In this document: in pieces, positions 9,320 through 18,690 of the stretch
Layout: each line of letters opens with the position of its first letter
How positions within the stretch are numbered: position 1 is the first letter of the stretch
NCBI RefSeq assembly: GCF_003234935.1
Contig: NZ_QKSB01000011.1
Coordinates: 5,415-69,414 of the forward strand
DNA from: Putridiphycobacter roseus
GTDB lineage: Bacteria > Bacteroidota > Bacteroidia > Flavobacteriales_D > Crocinitomicaceae
Reading direction: 5' to 3'
Length of the DNA stretch: 64,000 bases
Position numbers and translations under genes: made by a program
The notes under the pieces: model-generated
Database searches by the model: none
Seen by the model: only the letters and a program-made list of their open reading frames with translations
Told to the model about the DNA's origin: nothing

Positions 9320-9335
9320 TGTGAATCATATAAAT

Positions 9336-10178
9336 ATGAAAAATATATTATTTCCTACAAACTTTACTGAGCATTCTAATAATGCATTTATCTACGCATT
9401 AGAATATGCAAAAAAAACAGGATCTAAGTTAGTGGTTTACCATACTTTTGATCCAAATGCCCCTATTTCAGAAGAGACAATCGCGTTTTATGGGGAAAAT
9501 GATTTAAAAAACTTTATCTATAAAAAAGAAAAATTTCTTCCTTTTGAAAATTTAAAGGAAGCACACCATGCAAAAGATGTAAAAGTAAAATACATAGTAG
9601 AGGAGGGTGAATTTATTGCAAATGTAAAAGCATATATTGAAAAAAAAGAGGATAAGATTTCATTGGTGATTATGGGGGCCCAAAGGAACTCAAACCAATT
9701 ATTCAATTTTTTTATGGAGACCAAAACATTGCAATTGGTTAGTAAAATTAATAAACCAGTTATTGCTGTTCCTAAACCGTTGAGTTTTGATGGTGCTATT
9801 GATAATATTGCCTTTTTAGTCGATTATCGGGAGGATGAAAAAGGACCGCTTTTGGAGATTTTGGCGCAAACCAAAACTTTTAACGCAACCTTACATGTCA
9901 TACATGTCGACCTTGCCCATAGTGAGTCTATTGTCCCTCAAATGGATCAATTTAAAGACTCTTTAGCTTATGCAAATATAGATAAAGTAACTTTTAAGTC
10001 TATTGACTCGATTAATCTGCGCGATTCCTTGTCCGTTTATTGTAAGGAGAATAACATTGACATGGTTTGCTTAATCAATCATTATCGAAATTTTTACCAA
10101 CGTTTATTTTCTTATAGTCTAGCTGAAATGTTAATTGATCATTTGGATATCCCAGTAATGGCTATCTACCAAGATTAA
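9336..10178 (+). CDS. Tandem-domain universal stress protein (UspA family)
   Basis: The start is placed at the ATG at 9336 (MKNILFPTNFTEHSNNAF) because the open frame upstream overlaps the permease gene and would add a non-homologous tail. The 280-residue protein has two Usp domains. The first is about 1-145, with typical ILFPTNFTEHS start and VIMGAQRNSNQLFNFF; the second is about 148-280, with a weaker ATP-binding signature and ending DIPVMAIYQD. Two-domain Usp proteins are common in Bacteroidota. Being 16 bp after the PiT-like permease gene, it may be a soluble partner or regulator of that carrier, as Usp proteins often pair with transporters. Confidence 0.85.
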   Translation: MKNILFPTNFTEHSNNAFIYALEYAKKTGSKLVVYHTFDPNAPISEETIAFYGENDLKNFIYKKEKFLPFENLKEAHHAKDVKVKYIVEEGEFIANVKAYIEKKEDKISLVIMGAQRNSNQLFNFFMETKTLQLVSKINKPVIAVPKPLSFDGAIDNIAFLVDYREDEKGPLLEILAQTKTFNATLHVIHVDLAHSESIVPQMDQFKDSLAYANIDKVTFKSIDSINLRDSLSVYCKENNIDMVCLINHYRNFYQRLFSYSLAEMLIDHLDIPVMAIYQD

Positions 10179-10195
10179 TTGGAAAGAGTAAATGT

Positions 10196-10570
10196 TTATT
10201 GTTTACTTTTTATGTCGTATACAAAGTAATTGGTTTTGCCTTGCCAAGGCATGGCTTTATTAATCTCTTTGTAAGATACAGTGACTTTTTCTCCTTCAAA
10301 ACCTTGAATCTTTTGATACATGGCTTCATCTTCTATGGAAAAGTCCCAAACGTTCCCCATAATACCTGTTGATTGGTCGGTACCAAAACCACCTAAATTT
10401 AATTGGCCTTCGTAGGTTTTGAAGAAGTATCCTTTTTTAGAAGTTTTTATCAAATGCCCAGTCCTAGTACCTTCGCTGTAAGTAAAGTTGGTAAACAAAA
10501 AATATAATATGACAAATAGAACCATGCCAATGCCGACAAAAATGATTATTCTTTTAAGAAGAGGGTGCAT
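10196..10570 (-). CDS. Small membrane-anchored protein, Bacteroidota-conserved type
   Basis: The 124-residue protein has one N-terminal membrane helix (about 8-30) and an extracytoplasmic beta-rich domain (SEGTRTGHLIKTSKKGYFFKT, NVWDFSIEDEA, VTVSYKE). Proteins of this kind in Bacteroidota databases are often mislabelled as 6-phosphogluconate dehydrogenase; nothing here supports an enzyme (no Rossmann motif, far too short). It lies 11 bp downstream of ruvX and seems to be the last gene of the nhaC-ruvX set. Function unknown. Confidence 0.7.
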   Translation of the reverse strand: MHPLLKRIIIFVGIGMVLFVILYFLFTNFTYSEGTRTGHLIKTSKKGYFFKTYEGQLNLGGFGTDQSTGIMGNVWDFSIEDEAMYQKIQGFEGEKVTVSYKEINKAMPWQGKTNYFVYDIKSKQ

Positions 10571-10581
10571 ATTGATTTTTT

Positions 10582-10992
10582 TTAAAAACTACTCATATAG
10601 GATTGTAAAATAATACAAGCTGATATTTCATCTACCAAAGCTTTATTTTGCCTTTTCTTTTTACTTAAACCTGAATCTATCATGGTCTGAAATGCCATTT
10701 TGGAAGTAAACCTTTCATCAACCATTTTTATAGAAATATGACCAAATGTTTCTTCTAATTTTTTCTTTATTTCTTGAACCGGTATTGTATTGTGCGTGGG
10801 CTCACCATTCAGCCTTTTAGGTTCCCCTAAAATAATAGCGTCAACTTGGTGTTTAGCAAAATAAGTCACTAGGAATTTAAATAACTCTGGTGTGTTAACG
10901 GTAGTTAAACCCGAGGCGATTATTTGTAAATCATCTGTTTCGGCTATGCCAGTTCTTTTTGTTCCATAATCAAGTGCTATCAATCTTCCCAT
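10582..10992 (-). CDS. ruvX: RuvX/YqgF pre-16S rRNA nuclease
   Basis: The 136-residue protein has the YqgF RNase H-like fold: ALDYGTKRTGIAETD near the N-terminus carrying the catalytic Asp, ILGEPKRLNGEP in the middle, MVDERFTSKMA (DERxTS motif), and LVDEISACIILQSYM near the end with the last acidic residues. YqgF takes part in maturing the 16S rRNA 5' end and was earlier called a putative Holliday junction resolvase. Length is standard. Its start overlaps the stop of the upstream NhaC gene by 1 bp, so it is translationally coupled to it. Confidence 0.93.
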   Translation of the reverse strand: MGRLIALDYGTKRTGIAETDDLQIIASGLTTVNTPELFKFLVTYFAKHQVDAIILGEPKRLNGEPTHNTIPVQEIKKKLEETFGHISIKMVDERFTSKMAFQTMIDSGLSKKKRQNKALVDEISACIILQSYMSSF

Positions 10993-12959
10993 TAGGCTAC
11001 AGATTTTTTTCCAAATATTTCAACAACTCCTATAATAACCAGAAATGCCAAAAGGAATGACATAAGTGGAGGTAAACCTAGCGCTGAAGGAATCGTGCCA
11101 GCAAATATGGAGATAGTCCCTACTGTTAATGCATAAGGGATTTGTGTTCTTACATGGTCAATATGATTGCAACCACTTGCTAATGAGCTTAAAATTGTTG
11201 TGTCTGAAATGGGAGAGCAATGGTCGCCTAAAACAGAGCCAGCTAATACCGAACTTACCACATTGTAAAAAATAGGCATGGCAATGTCCGGTGACATAGA
11301 TTCATTCATGCATAATAGCCAAGCTGCTGGTAGAATTAATGGGTATACCAAAGCCATGGTCGACCAAGATGAACCTGTTGAAAAAGCAACAAAAGCAGCC
11401 AAGACAAATGTGAAGGCTGGAATTAGCCATGGAGATATTCTTCCATCAATTAAATGTGCTAAAAAGCTTGCCGTGTGCATGTCTTCTGTAACTAATGCAA
11501 GGGACCAAGCTAAAATCAATATCAATAAGGCTGGAATCATGGATTTAAACCCTTTAATAATCGTCTCAACAGTGTCTTGAAGATTCATGATTCTTTGAGA
11601 TAAGGTCATTAATATAGCGACAAACATGGATGTTAGTGAGGCCCATAATAATGCAGTATAGGAATCTGATACACCAATTAAACTGCCTAATTTTTGACCA
11701 AAAGTATCGGCCGGCATTTTTAATAAATGCATGTCGTTCCAAATGTCTGACCAACTTTGGTAATTAGCGTTTTCATTTAGGTTTAATAAGTTACTTTCTA
11801 AACTTTGAAATCCTGTAACTAGTAATCCCAATAGTGTTCCTAAAACAATAATAGCAACGGGTAAAATCGCATTGATGGCACGGTGAGGAATGTTGCTTAC
11901 TGGTTCTAAATCTTCTAATTCTGTTATGTCCCCATCATTCTCTTCCGGATTGACTATTACACCTGCTCTAGCCCTTTTTTCTGCAGTTAACATGGAGCCA
12001 AAATCCTTTTCTCGCCAAATTAAATAGAACATAAAAAAGAGGGTAAGTATGGGGTAGAATGAATAAGCCAAACTATTTAAAAATATACCGTAAACACCTT
12101 CGTCTATTTGCATAGAGTCGACATTAATTTTATCTAATCCATTTTGAATGTAGCCCAACTCGGCACCAATCCATGTGGTGACAAATGCAATGGCCGCAAC
12201 AGGAGCAGCAGTGGAGTCAACTATGTACGCCAATTTTTCTCTTGAAATTTTTAATTTGTCCGTAATGGCACGCATGGTGTTCCCTACGACTAAAGAATTG
12301 GCATAATCATCAAAAAATATAGATAATCCTAAAAAGTAAGTGGTCAATTGTCCGCTTCTTGCATTTTTAGCATACTTTACAATACCATTTACAATACCTT
12401 TCATTCCTCCGTTTCGCGAGATTAAGGCGACTATACCACCAATTAAAACAGAGAAAACAATAACGCTTAAGTGTCCAGAGTCATTAAGTGCGTCAATAAT
12501 ATAGGTGTCAATTACCCTTAAAAATCCAGTAAATATTCCTAAAAACCCACTGTCGTAATAGCCAATAATGGCACCTCCTAAAAAAATGCCTGAAAATAAA
12601 GAAAAGATAACCTCTTTGTAGATAAGGGCAAAAAAGATGGCGAAAAGAGGAGGTAAAATCGACATCCATAAAGGGATAACTCGGTTAGTGGGCGGGTTGA
12701 ATTTATAACCTTCTATATCTAATGTTTCCCCTTTTTTAAACTTGTGTGAAAAGCTAGGGTGCTCCCCAGAGAAATCGAGCTCAATTTTTTGATTGTTGAC
12801 CGTGATGATGGCAGGGAAATTTTCTCCCACATTGGTAATGGATACATCAACTGCTACCCCGTCTAAAATAATTTCGGGGTAGTCCATTTTTAAACTCGAT
12901 TGCCCAATTGAATTTATGGATATGAGGACAACAGTGAATAAAAAAAGAAATTTCCGCAT
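10992..12959 (-). CDS. Na+/H+ antiporter, NhaC family, with extracytoplasmic N-terminal domain
   Basis: The 655-residue protein has a signal-like N-terminus (MRKFLFLFTVVLISINSIGQ) and a periplasmic beta domain of about 75 residues. About twelve membrane helices of the NhaC family follow, with signature segments such as IFFDDYANSLVVGNT, ISDTTILSSLASGCNHIDH and STGSSWSTMALVYPL. Typical NhaC proteins are about 460-520 residues, so the extra N-terminal domain and a longer central cytoplasmic loop (acidic, about residues 315-345) explain the size; the domain is common in Bacteroidota members. It likely exchanges Na+ for H+ at the inner membrane. A strong promoter lies just upstream with a 4-nt gap to the ATG. 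Confidence 0.88.
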   Translation of the reverse strand: MRKFLFLFTVVLISINSIGQSSLKMDYPEIILDGVAVDVSITNVGENFPAIITVNNQKIELDFSGEHPSFSHKFKKGETLDIEGYKFNPPTNRVIPLWMSILPPLFAIFFALIYKEVIFSLFSGIFLGGAIIGYYDSGFLGIFTGFLRVIDTYIIDALNDSGHLSVIVFSVLIGGIVALISRNGGMKGIVNGIVKYAKNARSGQLTTYFLGLSIFFDDYANSLVVGNTMRAITDKLKISREKLAYIVDSTAAPVAAIAFVTTWIGAELGYIQNGLDKINVDSMQIDEGVYGIFLNSLAYSFYPILTLFFMFYLIWREKDFGSMLTAEKRARAGVIVNPEENDGDITELEDLEPVSNIPHRAINAILPVAIIVLGTLLGLLVTGFQSLESNLLNLNENANYQSWSDIWNDMHLLKMPADTFGQKLGSLIGVSDSYTALLWASLTSMFVAILMTLSQRIMNLQDTVETIIKGFKSMIPALLILILAWSLALVTEDMHTASFLAHLIDGRISPWLIPAFTFVLAAFVAFSTGSSWSTMALVYPLILPAAWLLCMNESMSPDIAMPIFYNVVSSVLAGSVLGDHCSPISDTTILSSLASGCNHIDHVRTQIPYALTVGTISIFAGTIPSALGLPPLMSFLLAFLVIIGVVEIFGKKSVA

Positions 12960-12963
12960 GAAA

Positions 12964-12993
12964 CAAAAATAAGAAGTTTGTTGAATTAAGCAA
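12964..12993 (-). promoter_or_regulatory. Bacteroidota-type promoter for the nhaC-ruvX set
   Basis: On the minus strand TTG (12993-12991), a 19-bp spacer and TATTTTTG (12971-12964) fit the -33/-7 consensus. The ATG at 12959 is 4 nt from the -7 box, the same distance as at the CvfB gene, so the message may be leaderless. Confidence 0.55.
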
Positions 12994-13027
12994 CAGATAA
13001 TAGGAGTATTTCGTTTATATCCTATAA

Positions 13028-13415
13028 CTAAAATGAAAGTGCTTGTTTTTTTTCACGTCGTTTAAAACAGAATACCCAATACGGTTCAATTTTGAATGCA
13101 TAAAGATTAGTAAGTTCTTTCCAATCTAGCGACACGCCCTGTACGGGTGTGGAACCAAGTATATTTACCTTTTGGATATAACAAATTGGTGTAGATTCTT
13201 GATATTTAAGTGTTGAAGGAATACTCAATCTTACCAATAAGAATCGTTTATGCCAATTTCTACCCGCGTACAATCTATCCCTAAATACCAATTTACTTTG
13301 GGGCGGCTATATCATTCATTCGTTAATTAGTACATTGCTTATACCATCTCTCCTCCTTTTTGAGGTGAAAAACACTGTTTAATTAGGGACTTTAGTCCTT
13401 TAGCTATGCTTTGTG
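13028..13415. other. Degenerate region without a convincing gene
   Basis: This occupies most of the gap between nhaC and rsmG (12960-13415, 456 bp). The minus strand has an 87-codon open frame (13291-13028) starting at TTG. It contains plausible peptide such as GRNWHKRFLLVRL and IEPYWVFCFKRREKK, but it has no family match I know, no ATG start and no ribosome-binding context. A near-perfect palindrome GGACTTTAGTCC lies at 13387-13398, about 18 bp after the rsmG stop. Base composition is less AT-rich than neighbouring gaps. It may be a decayed gene or mobile element remnant. Confidence 0.3.
13387..13398. repeat. Short palindrome after rsmG
   Basis: GGACT-TT-AGTCC forms a 5-bp-stem palindrome just downstream of the rsmG stop on the minus strand. 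It has no T-run after it, so it is not a standard terminator; it could be a REP-like palindrome. Confidence 0.3.
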
Positions 13416-14054
13416 TTAAGAATTCAAATCGACGTAAACTACTTTTTTGGTTTCAAAGAATTCCTCTTCAAAATGATCGGCTAAATGTAAAAACTCGTAA
13501 TACTCTCTTACTGGTTTCATTTCATCTGTCAAGTCACCTCCTTTTAAGTATAAAAGTCCGTTAGGAAAGGCATTTTTGTCATTTTTCTTTATTTTTTTAC
13601 GGACCCACATTAAAAATTTGGGCATGGCAGTTACTGCTCTGCTGACTACAAAATCAAATTTATGCTGAATATCTTCTGCACGGACTTGTTTGGCAATCAC
13701 ATTGGTGAGACCCAAAGCATCTTTCACTTCATCTACTACCTTAATTTTTTTGCCGATAGAATCTACCAAATAAAAATTTGACTCAGGAAACAGGATGGCT
13801 AATGGAATGCCTGGGAAACCACCTCCAGTACCTACATCTAATATGTCTGATCCGGGGACAAAATTAATGGCCTTCGCAATGCCTAAAGAATGCAATACGT
13901 GTTTTTCGTAGAAAGTATCAAAGTCTTTTCTACTCACTACATTAATTTGGTCGTTCCAAAGTTTGTAAATATCATACAACTGACCAAACAATTCTTTTTG
14001 ATGATCGCTTAGGTCGGGGAAATACTTGTAAATTAAATCAACAGTTTGTGTCAT
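13416..14054 (-). CDS. rsmG: 16S rRNA (guanine527-N7)-methyltransferase RsmG
   Basis: The 212-residue protein matches RsmG (GidB). An N-terminal helical part with LWNDQINVVSRKD is followed by HVLHSLGIA and the SAM-binding motif ILDVGTGGGFPGIPLAI (residues 71-87). VSRAVTAMPKF follows in the second half. It methylates N7 of G527 in 16S rRNA; loss gives low-level streptomycin resistance in other bacteria. The start codon lies directly next to the purE stop, so it is probably translated from the purK-purE message. Confidence 0.95.
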   Translation of the reverse strand: MTQTVDLIYKYFPDLSDHQKELFGQLYDIYKLWNDQINVVSRKDFDTFYEKHVLHSLGIAKAINFVPGSDILDVGTGGGFPGIPLAILFPESNFYLVDSIGKKIKVVDEVKDALGLTNVIAKQVRAEDIQHKFDFVVSRAVTAMPKFLMWVRKKIKKNDKNAFPNGLLYLKGGDLTDEMKPVREYYEFLHLADHFEEEFFETKKVVYVDLNS

Positions 14055-14549
14055 TTAAAGCTTGTTATTTTCCATTTCTACTGCAGTTTTCAAAACCTTT
14101 TCTTTCAATTCCTCTTTGTAGGCTGTCAGTTTTTCAAATACTGCTGGATTGCTTGCCCCGATAATACTTGCTGCTAATAAACCAGCATTTTTAGCACCGT
14201 TTAAAGCAACAGTAGCGACAGGTATACCGCCTGGCATTTGTAGTATAGATAAAACTGAATCCCATCCGTCAATAGAATTACTCGATTTAATTGGAACCCC
14301 AATGACTGGCAATGCAGTTAAAGAAGCGGTCATACCTGGTAAATGCGCGGCACCACCAGCACCTGCAATAATTACTTTGATACCTCTGCCGTGTGCAGAC
14401 TTTGCGTAATCATACATTCTTTCGGGTGTACGGTGAGCCGATACTACCGTGATTTCGTAGTCTATTCCAATTACTTTTAAAGCATCAGCTGCTTCTTGCA
14501 TAATGGGTAAGTCCGACTTTGACCCCATGATTATTCCAACTTCTATCAT
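14055..14549 (-). CDS. purE: N5-carboxyaminoimidazole ribonucleotide mutase PurE
   Basis: The 164-residue class I PurE has MGSKSD (residues 8-13) binding the substrate phosphate, SAHRTPERM (about 37-45) with the catalytic His region, and the glycine-rich [14 protein letters not shown]. It converts N5-CAIR from PurK to CAIR in purine synthesis. It starts 11 bp after the purK stop and abuts rsmG, giving a purK-purE-rsmG operon. Length is normal for class I PurE. Confidence 0.96.
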   Translation of the reverse strand: MIEVGIIMGSKSDLPIMQEAADALKVIGIDYEITVVSAHRTPERMYDYAKSAHGRGIKVIIAGAGGAAHLPGMTASLTALPVIGVPIKSSNSIDGWDSVLSILQMPGGIPVATVALNGAKNAGLLAASIIGASNPAVFEKLTAYKEELKEKVLKTAVEMENNKL

Positions 14550-14560
14550 TGTATTATATA

Positions 14561-15709
14561 TTATGATTCGCTTTGAACACGAATCGTATTTTTTACTTTT
14601 ATTGCTATTTCTTTTGCTTTATTTAAAGCGGGGTTGACTACAGTGACATGTCCCATTTTTCTAAACGGTTTGGTTTCTGCTTTGCCATATATATGAGGTG
14701 TTACACCAGGTAATGCTAATATTGCTTCCATTCCAGTGTATTTTACTTTTCCTGAATAGCCTTTGTCACCCAATAAATTGATCATGACACTCGGTATTTT
14801 GATATCCGTACAACCCAAAGGTAAATTCAAAATAGCCCTTAAATGTTGTTCAAATTGTGAAGTGATATTGCCTTCAATGGTATGGTGACCACTATTGTGT
14901 GGGCGTGGCGCAATTTCGTTGACCAATAATTCATTATCCTTGGTTAAAAATAATTCCACTGCTAATATACCGACAAAGTCTAGCTTTAATACAATTTGTT
15001 CCGCAATAGCAATGGCTTTTTTGCTGATTTCATCATTAATGTCTGCTGGAGAAAATAAAAATTCTACCAAATTTGCTTCAGGGTTAAACTCCTGTTCCAC
15101 TAAAGGAAAAGTCTTGATTTCTCCATTTTCATTTCGGGCAACAATGACAGCTAACTCCTTTTCAAAATCTACAAATTTTTCAAGTACGGATGGTGCGTCA
15201 AATCCCTCAATGATATCATTCTCGTCGTGTAAAGCTAACACTCCTTTCCCATCATAACCACCCACACGCATTTTTTGCATAAAGGGCAACTCGGTGATGT
15301 AAGAAGAAATTTCGTTTCTATTTTCAATTAAATAAAATGGCGCAGTTGGTATTTGGTGCTTTTCGTAAAAAGCTTTCTGCGCACCTTTGTCTTGTATTAA
15401 CTCAATGATATGCGGTTGAGGATAAACTTTTACGCCTTCTTGTTCTAGCTTTTTTAAAGCAGGAATATTTACATTTTCAATTTCAATGGTCAATACATCT
15501 TTGTCTTTACCAAAATTGTAAACGTCCTCGAAATTTTGAATGTCACCGTTTGTATAACTAAAGGCTGCAGATGAAGCAGGGCTTTCACTTCCTTTTTCAA
15601 GGATGTGCACATTTACATCAAAATTAATGGCGGCTTGAATAAACATGCGACCTAATTGGCCACCGCCTAAAATACCAAGTTTAAAATTATTGCTATAAAA
15701 ATGTGACAT
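14561..15709 (-). CDS. purK: N5-carboxyaminoimidazole ribonucleotide synthase PurK
   Basis: The 382-residue ATP-grasp enzyme begins with [17 protein letters not shown] (biotin-carboxylase-like preATP-grasp fold). It then has the ATP-grasp core with [30 protein letters not shown], and the metal-binding region [27 protein letters not shown]. It makes N5-CAIR from AIR, bicarbonate and ATP, feeding PurE encoded 11 bp downstream. It is first gene of the purK-purE-rsmG operon, with a -7-like element 14 bp upstream of its ATG. Confidence 0.96.
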   Translation of the reverse strand: MSHFYSNNFKLGILGGGQLGRMFIQAAINFDVNVHILEKGSESPASSAAFSYTNGDIQNFEDVYNFGKDKDVLTIEIENVNIPALKKLEQEGVKVYPQPHIIELIQDKGAQKAFYEKHQIPTAPFYLIENRNEISSYITELPFMQKMRVGGYDGKGVLALHDENDIIEGFDAPSVLEKFVDFEKELAVIVARNENGEIKTFPLVEQEFNPEANLVEFLFSPADINDEISKKAIAIAEQIVLKLDFVGILAVELFLTKDNELLVNEIAPRPHNSGHHTIEGNITSQFEQHLRAILNLPLGCTDIKIPSVMINLLGDKGYSGKVKYTGMEAILALPGVTPHIYGKAETKPFRKMGHVTVVNPALNKAKEIAIKVKNTIRVQSES

Positions 15710-15723
15710 GAAAAAAGTTTTGG

Positions 15724-15731
15724 CAAAGTTA
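15724..15731 (-). promoter_or_regulatory. Possible -7 element of the purK operon
   Basis: Read on the minus strand this is TAACTTTG, matching TAnnTTTG, 14 bp from the purK ATG. The expected -33 TTG is only poorly matched (CTG at about the right distance), so confidence is limited. Confidence 0.35.
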
Positions 15732-15776
15732 AAATTTATTTATGAAATCTAAACAGCAGCCATATATAATCACAGC

Positions 15777-16508
15777 TTAATTATTTGATTCTGTCTCCTC
15801 TTCCACAACCTCTTCGTATTCTGTGAATTCCGCTTCTATAGTTTCTTCATTACCAAATCTTTTCTGTAAATTACCTTGGAAATTAAAATTTTGAAAAGGA
15901 GATGCTTTTGCTGTCGCTTCCTTAAAGGATTGACCAGTTAGCAATTTCCCAAGGATAGATGAGCCTCTGGAAATGGCGTTGTATAGCACAAAAACAGCTA
16001 TAACCATAAAGATAAAACCGAAAAATGGGGTGTCATAAATGTTAATTATCGCGTCTGAAAACCAAGTAGTAATACCGTTTTCTATAAGACTTGGATTTAG
16101 AGATCCTAATACAAAAAAAACGATAGCACCAAGGATTAAAGCTACTTCTAATTTAGAGTCAAAACTAGTGGAGAAGCCTTTCATCATTTGACCTGCCATG
16201 CTTTTTATTTGTGCAAAAGCAGCTCTGTTTTGAAATTTACCGATTAAATAGAGTGTCATCAATATAGCGCCAATACTTATTGAAATGGCTGATGAATGGA
16301 TGTACTGAGAATCAATATTGATGGTTTTAATAAATTGAATTGTAGTTCCTACAAATAATATATATTTTACAATTCTTAACGCGTTTGTTTTTACAGGACT
16401 TTTAATGCTGCTCGTTATAAAGTTGAAGGCAAATTTAAATAATCCCCATATAAATTCGAAGATGGTAAAACAAACGCCAAGTAAAAATAAGAATTGTAAA
16501 ATTTTCAT
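15777..16508 (-). CDS. Multi-pass membrane protein, function unknown
   Basis: The 243-residue protein has about five predicted membrane helices (near 3-25, 42-60, 72-92, 120-140 and 160-182). Its C-terminal cytoplasmic tail ends in a highly acidic stretch (EEVVEEETESNN). A segment between helices contains SMAGQMMKGFSTSFDSKLE. I recognise no family. It is transcribed alone on the minus strand between purK and the MORN-type gene, with 67 and 86 bp on its sides. Confidence 0.7.
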   Translation of the reverse strand: MKILQFLFLLGVCFTIFEFIWGLFKFAFNFITSSIKSPVKTNALRIVKYILFVGTTIQFIKTINIDSQYIHSSAISISIGAILMTLYLIGKFQNRAAFAQIKSMAGQMMKGFSTSFDSKLEVALILGAIVFFVLGSLNPSLIENGITTWFSDAIINIYDTPFFGFIFMVIAVFVLYNAISRGSSILGKLLTGQSFKEATAKASPFQNFNFQGNLQKRFGNEETIEAEFTEYEEVVEEETESNN

Positions 16509-16594
16509 GTATGATTTTTTATAATTGTAGCAAAAACCATACGAAGTTAAGAACTAGCTCTAAAATTAGACAAGTTGTCAGTGAATTTTAAAAA

Positions 16595-17533
16595 TTACTT
16601 CTTTTCGACTTCCTTTTCGTCAGTTTTATTTGTCTCGTCGCCATTTTCATTGTAAAAATGTTCTTCCAGTAATTTGTTTTTATCCCATTTGGCTTCATAT
16701 TTTAAGGTGCCATCCTCATAATACTCTTCCCATAGACCGGTTTTTTCGCCCTTTTTGTAGCGTTCAATTATCCAAGTATTGCCATTTTGAAATAATCTTT
16801 TTACCTGGCCTTCTTTTTTGCCGTTTTTGAAGTTTTCAGTATATAATAATTTTCCGTCATCATAGTAATAAGAAGCCAAACCATCTTTCTCTCCTTCTTT
16901 AAAAAATTGTTCAATGGCTATTTGTCCATTTTCAAAATAGGTTTTATAAGCACCATCAAATTTGCCATTTTTATAGCCAATTTCTTTTTTAAGTTTTCCG
17001 GCTTCTCCATTACTTCCTTGAAAAAATTCTTTTTTAATTCCACTCAATCCTCCTGCTTTCCAGTTTTCAATTTTATAAATATTGCCATCAGGAAAATAAT
17101 AAACATGCTTCCCTTCCGGTGCACCGGCATAATAATTTTTTTCCCATTTTAGTGTTCCATCTTCGTTATAGAATAACCAAGCCCCGTCTTCTTTTCCTAA
17201 ATAATGAGACCGTATAAGATTAATAGTACCACTTTCGTAATAAATGGTGTCTTGTCCTTCGGCATGCCCGTCCACAAATTGGAGGTACATTTCTAGATTG
17301 TCGTTATTAAAACAAGATTTACAGTAACCGGTAAACGGTTTACCAGACTTTTGGTGAAAGACAGCCTTTTGGTCTTCGTCAAAATAAACCATTTCGGCAC
17401 AATCTTTTACGCGTAAAAATCTGCTGTCGGTGCACTTAATCGCTTCTGTGGTTGGTTTATTATTCAATTCTGGTTGCGAAAAACCAACGGAAAAGAAACA
17501 AAGTAAAAAAGTGGTAAGGATATAATTTTTCAT
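16595..17533 (-). CDS. Exported MORN/YwqK-type repeat protein
   Basis: The 312-residue protein has a signal peptide (MKNYILTTFLLCFFSVGFSQ). From about residue 70 to 295 it carries around ten repeats of the MORN-like YwqK type, each about 22-24 residues (for example GAWLFYNEDGTLKWEKNYY, KDGLASYYYDDGKLLYTE). The end is rich in Glu and Lys. Such proteins are often labelled toxin-antitoxin YwqK family antitoxin, but here the exported repeat protein has no toxin neighbour, so that label should not be taken literally. Four Cys in the first 95 residues could form disulfides. Confidence 0.8.
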   Translation of the reverse strand: MKNYILTTFLLCFFSVGFSQPELNNKPTTEAIKCTDSRFLRVKDCAEMVYFDEDQKAVFHQKSGKPFTGYCKSCFNNDNLEMYLQFVDGHAEGQDTIYYESGTINLIRSHYLGKEDGAWLFYNEDGTLKWEKNYYAGAPEGKHVYYFPDGNIYKIENWKAGGLSGIKKEFFQGSNGEAGKLKKEIGYKNGKFDGAYKTYFENGQIAIEQFFKEGEKDGLASYYYDDGKLLYTENFKNGKKEGQVKRLFQNGNTWIIERYKKGEKTGLWEEYYEDGTLKYEAKWDKNKLLEEHFYNENGDETNKTDEKEVEKK

Positions 17534-17653
17534 ATTTTTTGTAGTTGCTAATAAGTTTGGTTCAAAATTTGTGCCTAAGTCTTTAAATAGGTTTTAAAAC
17601 CTTTAAATTATAAAAAAACTAATTAAAACAGGTACGAATTTAGGTCGATTACT

Positions 17654-17661
17654 TAAATTTG
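17654..17661 (+). promoter_or_regulatory. -7 element of the nadAB operon
   Basis: TAAATTTG matches the -7 consensus and sits 21 nt upstream of the ATG at 17683. Its last bases are the TTG that could be mistaken for a start codon, so this element supports the later start. No clear -33 TTG. Confidence 0.4.
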
Positions 17662-17682
17662 AACAACGAAGACAACTTTAAC

Positions 17683-18690
17683 ATGGACAATACGATAAAA
17701 GAGGCAATCAAAAACGTTGAAAAAACAGGGTTTATTGATGTAGCCGTTTCAGAAGAAATTGATTTAGTGGCAGAAATCAATAAATTAAAAAAAGAAAAAA
17801 ATGCAGTTATTTTAGCGCATTATTATCAGGAAGGTCCGATTCAAGATATTGCTGATTTTGTTGGAGATAGTTTAGCACTTTCTCAAAAAGCGGCAGAAGT
17901 AGATGCAGATATGATTGTATTTGCTGGTGTCCACTTTATGGCGGAGACGGCAAAAATTTTAAATCCAGATAAATTAGTGGTATTGCCAGATTTAAGAGCA
18001 GGTTGTTCTTTGGCCGAATCTTGTCCGCCAGCAAGTTTTAAAGAATTTGTGGATGCGCACCCTGATCATACTGTAGTGACTTATATCAATTGCTCAGCGG
18101 ATATAAAAGCCTTGAGTGATATTGTTTGTACTTCCTCCAATGCCGAAAAAATTGTAGCATCTATTCCTGAAGGAACGCCAATTATATTTGCACCGGATAG
18201 AAATTTAGGTGCTTATATTCAAAAGAAAACGGGTAGAGAAATGCTTTTGTGGGATGGCGCTTGTTATGTACACGAAGCTTTTGATATTGATAAGATTTTA
18301 AAATTAGCCAAAGAAAATCCAGATGCTGAAATTATTGCACATCCAGAATCTCAAGCACATATTTTAAAAGTAGCAAAATACATTGGTTCGACCTCTGGCT
18401 TAATTAATCATGTGAAAACTTCTCCAAAAAAGGAGTTTATTATCGCTACGGAAGCAGGTATCTTGCATAAAATGAAAGCCGAAGTGCCGAATAAGAAATT
18501 AATTCCAGCACCAGTTGAAAAAGACGTTTCATGTGCTTGTTCAGAATGTCATTTTATGAAAATGAATAGCATGCAAAAATTATACTTATGCATGAAGCAT
18601 GAATCACCCGCAGTTGTAGTGCCAATGGATATTAGTAAAAGAGCGCTTTTACCAATTGAAAGAATGTTAGAGATCTCCGCAAGAAAATGA
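17683..18690 (+). CDS. nadA: Quinolinate synthase NadA
   Basis: The start is set at ATG 17683 ([14 protein letters not shown]); an in-frame TTG 24 bp upstream lies inside a promoter-like element. The 335-residue protein has [19 protein letters not shown] near residue 45 and the three 4Fe-4S cysteines expected for NadA in [24 protein letters not shown] and [12 protein letters not shown]. It also has HPESQAHIL and GSTSGLI for substrate binding. It condenses iminoaspartate from NadB with dihydroxyacetone phosphate to quinolinate in NAD synthesis. It overlaps nadB by 4 bp. Confidence 0.95.
   Translation: MDNTIKEAIKNVEKTGFIDVAVSEEIDLVAEINKLKKEKNAVILAHYYQEGPIQDIADFVGDSLALSQKAAEVDADMIVFAGVHFMAETAKILNPDKLVVLPDLRAGCSLAESCPPASFKEFVDAHPDHTVVTYINCSADIKALSDIVCTSSNAEKIVASIPEGTPIIFAPDRNLGAYIQKKTGREMLLWDGACYVHEAFDIDKILKLAKENPDAEIIAHPESQAHILKVAKYIGSTSGLINHVKTSPKKEFIIATEAGILHKMKAEVPNKKLIPAPVEKDVSCACSECHFMKMNSMQKLYLCMKHESPAVVVPMDISKRALLPIERMLEISARK

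Noticed and set aside
9261..9335. Upstream extension of the universal stress protein
   Set aside because: Overlaps the permease gene and adds sequence before the conserved Usp start; ATG 9336 is better.
10196..10570. 6-phosphogluconate dehydrogenase
   Set aside because: Too short, membrane-anchored, no Rossmann or catalytic motif.
13028..13291. An 87-residue protein as a real gene
   Set aside because: TTG start, no ribosome-site context, no recognised family; kept only as a degenerate region.
16595..17533. Toxin-antitoxin system around the YwqK-type protein
   Set aside because: The protein is exported and no toxin-like gene lies next to it.
17659..17682. TTG start for NadA
   Set aside because: The TTG is the end of a -7 promoter element; ATG 17683 fits the family.
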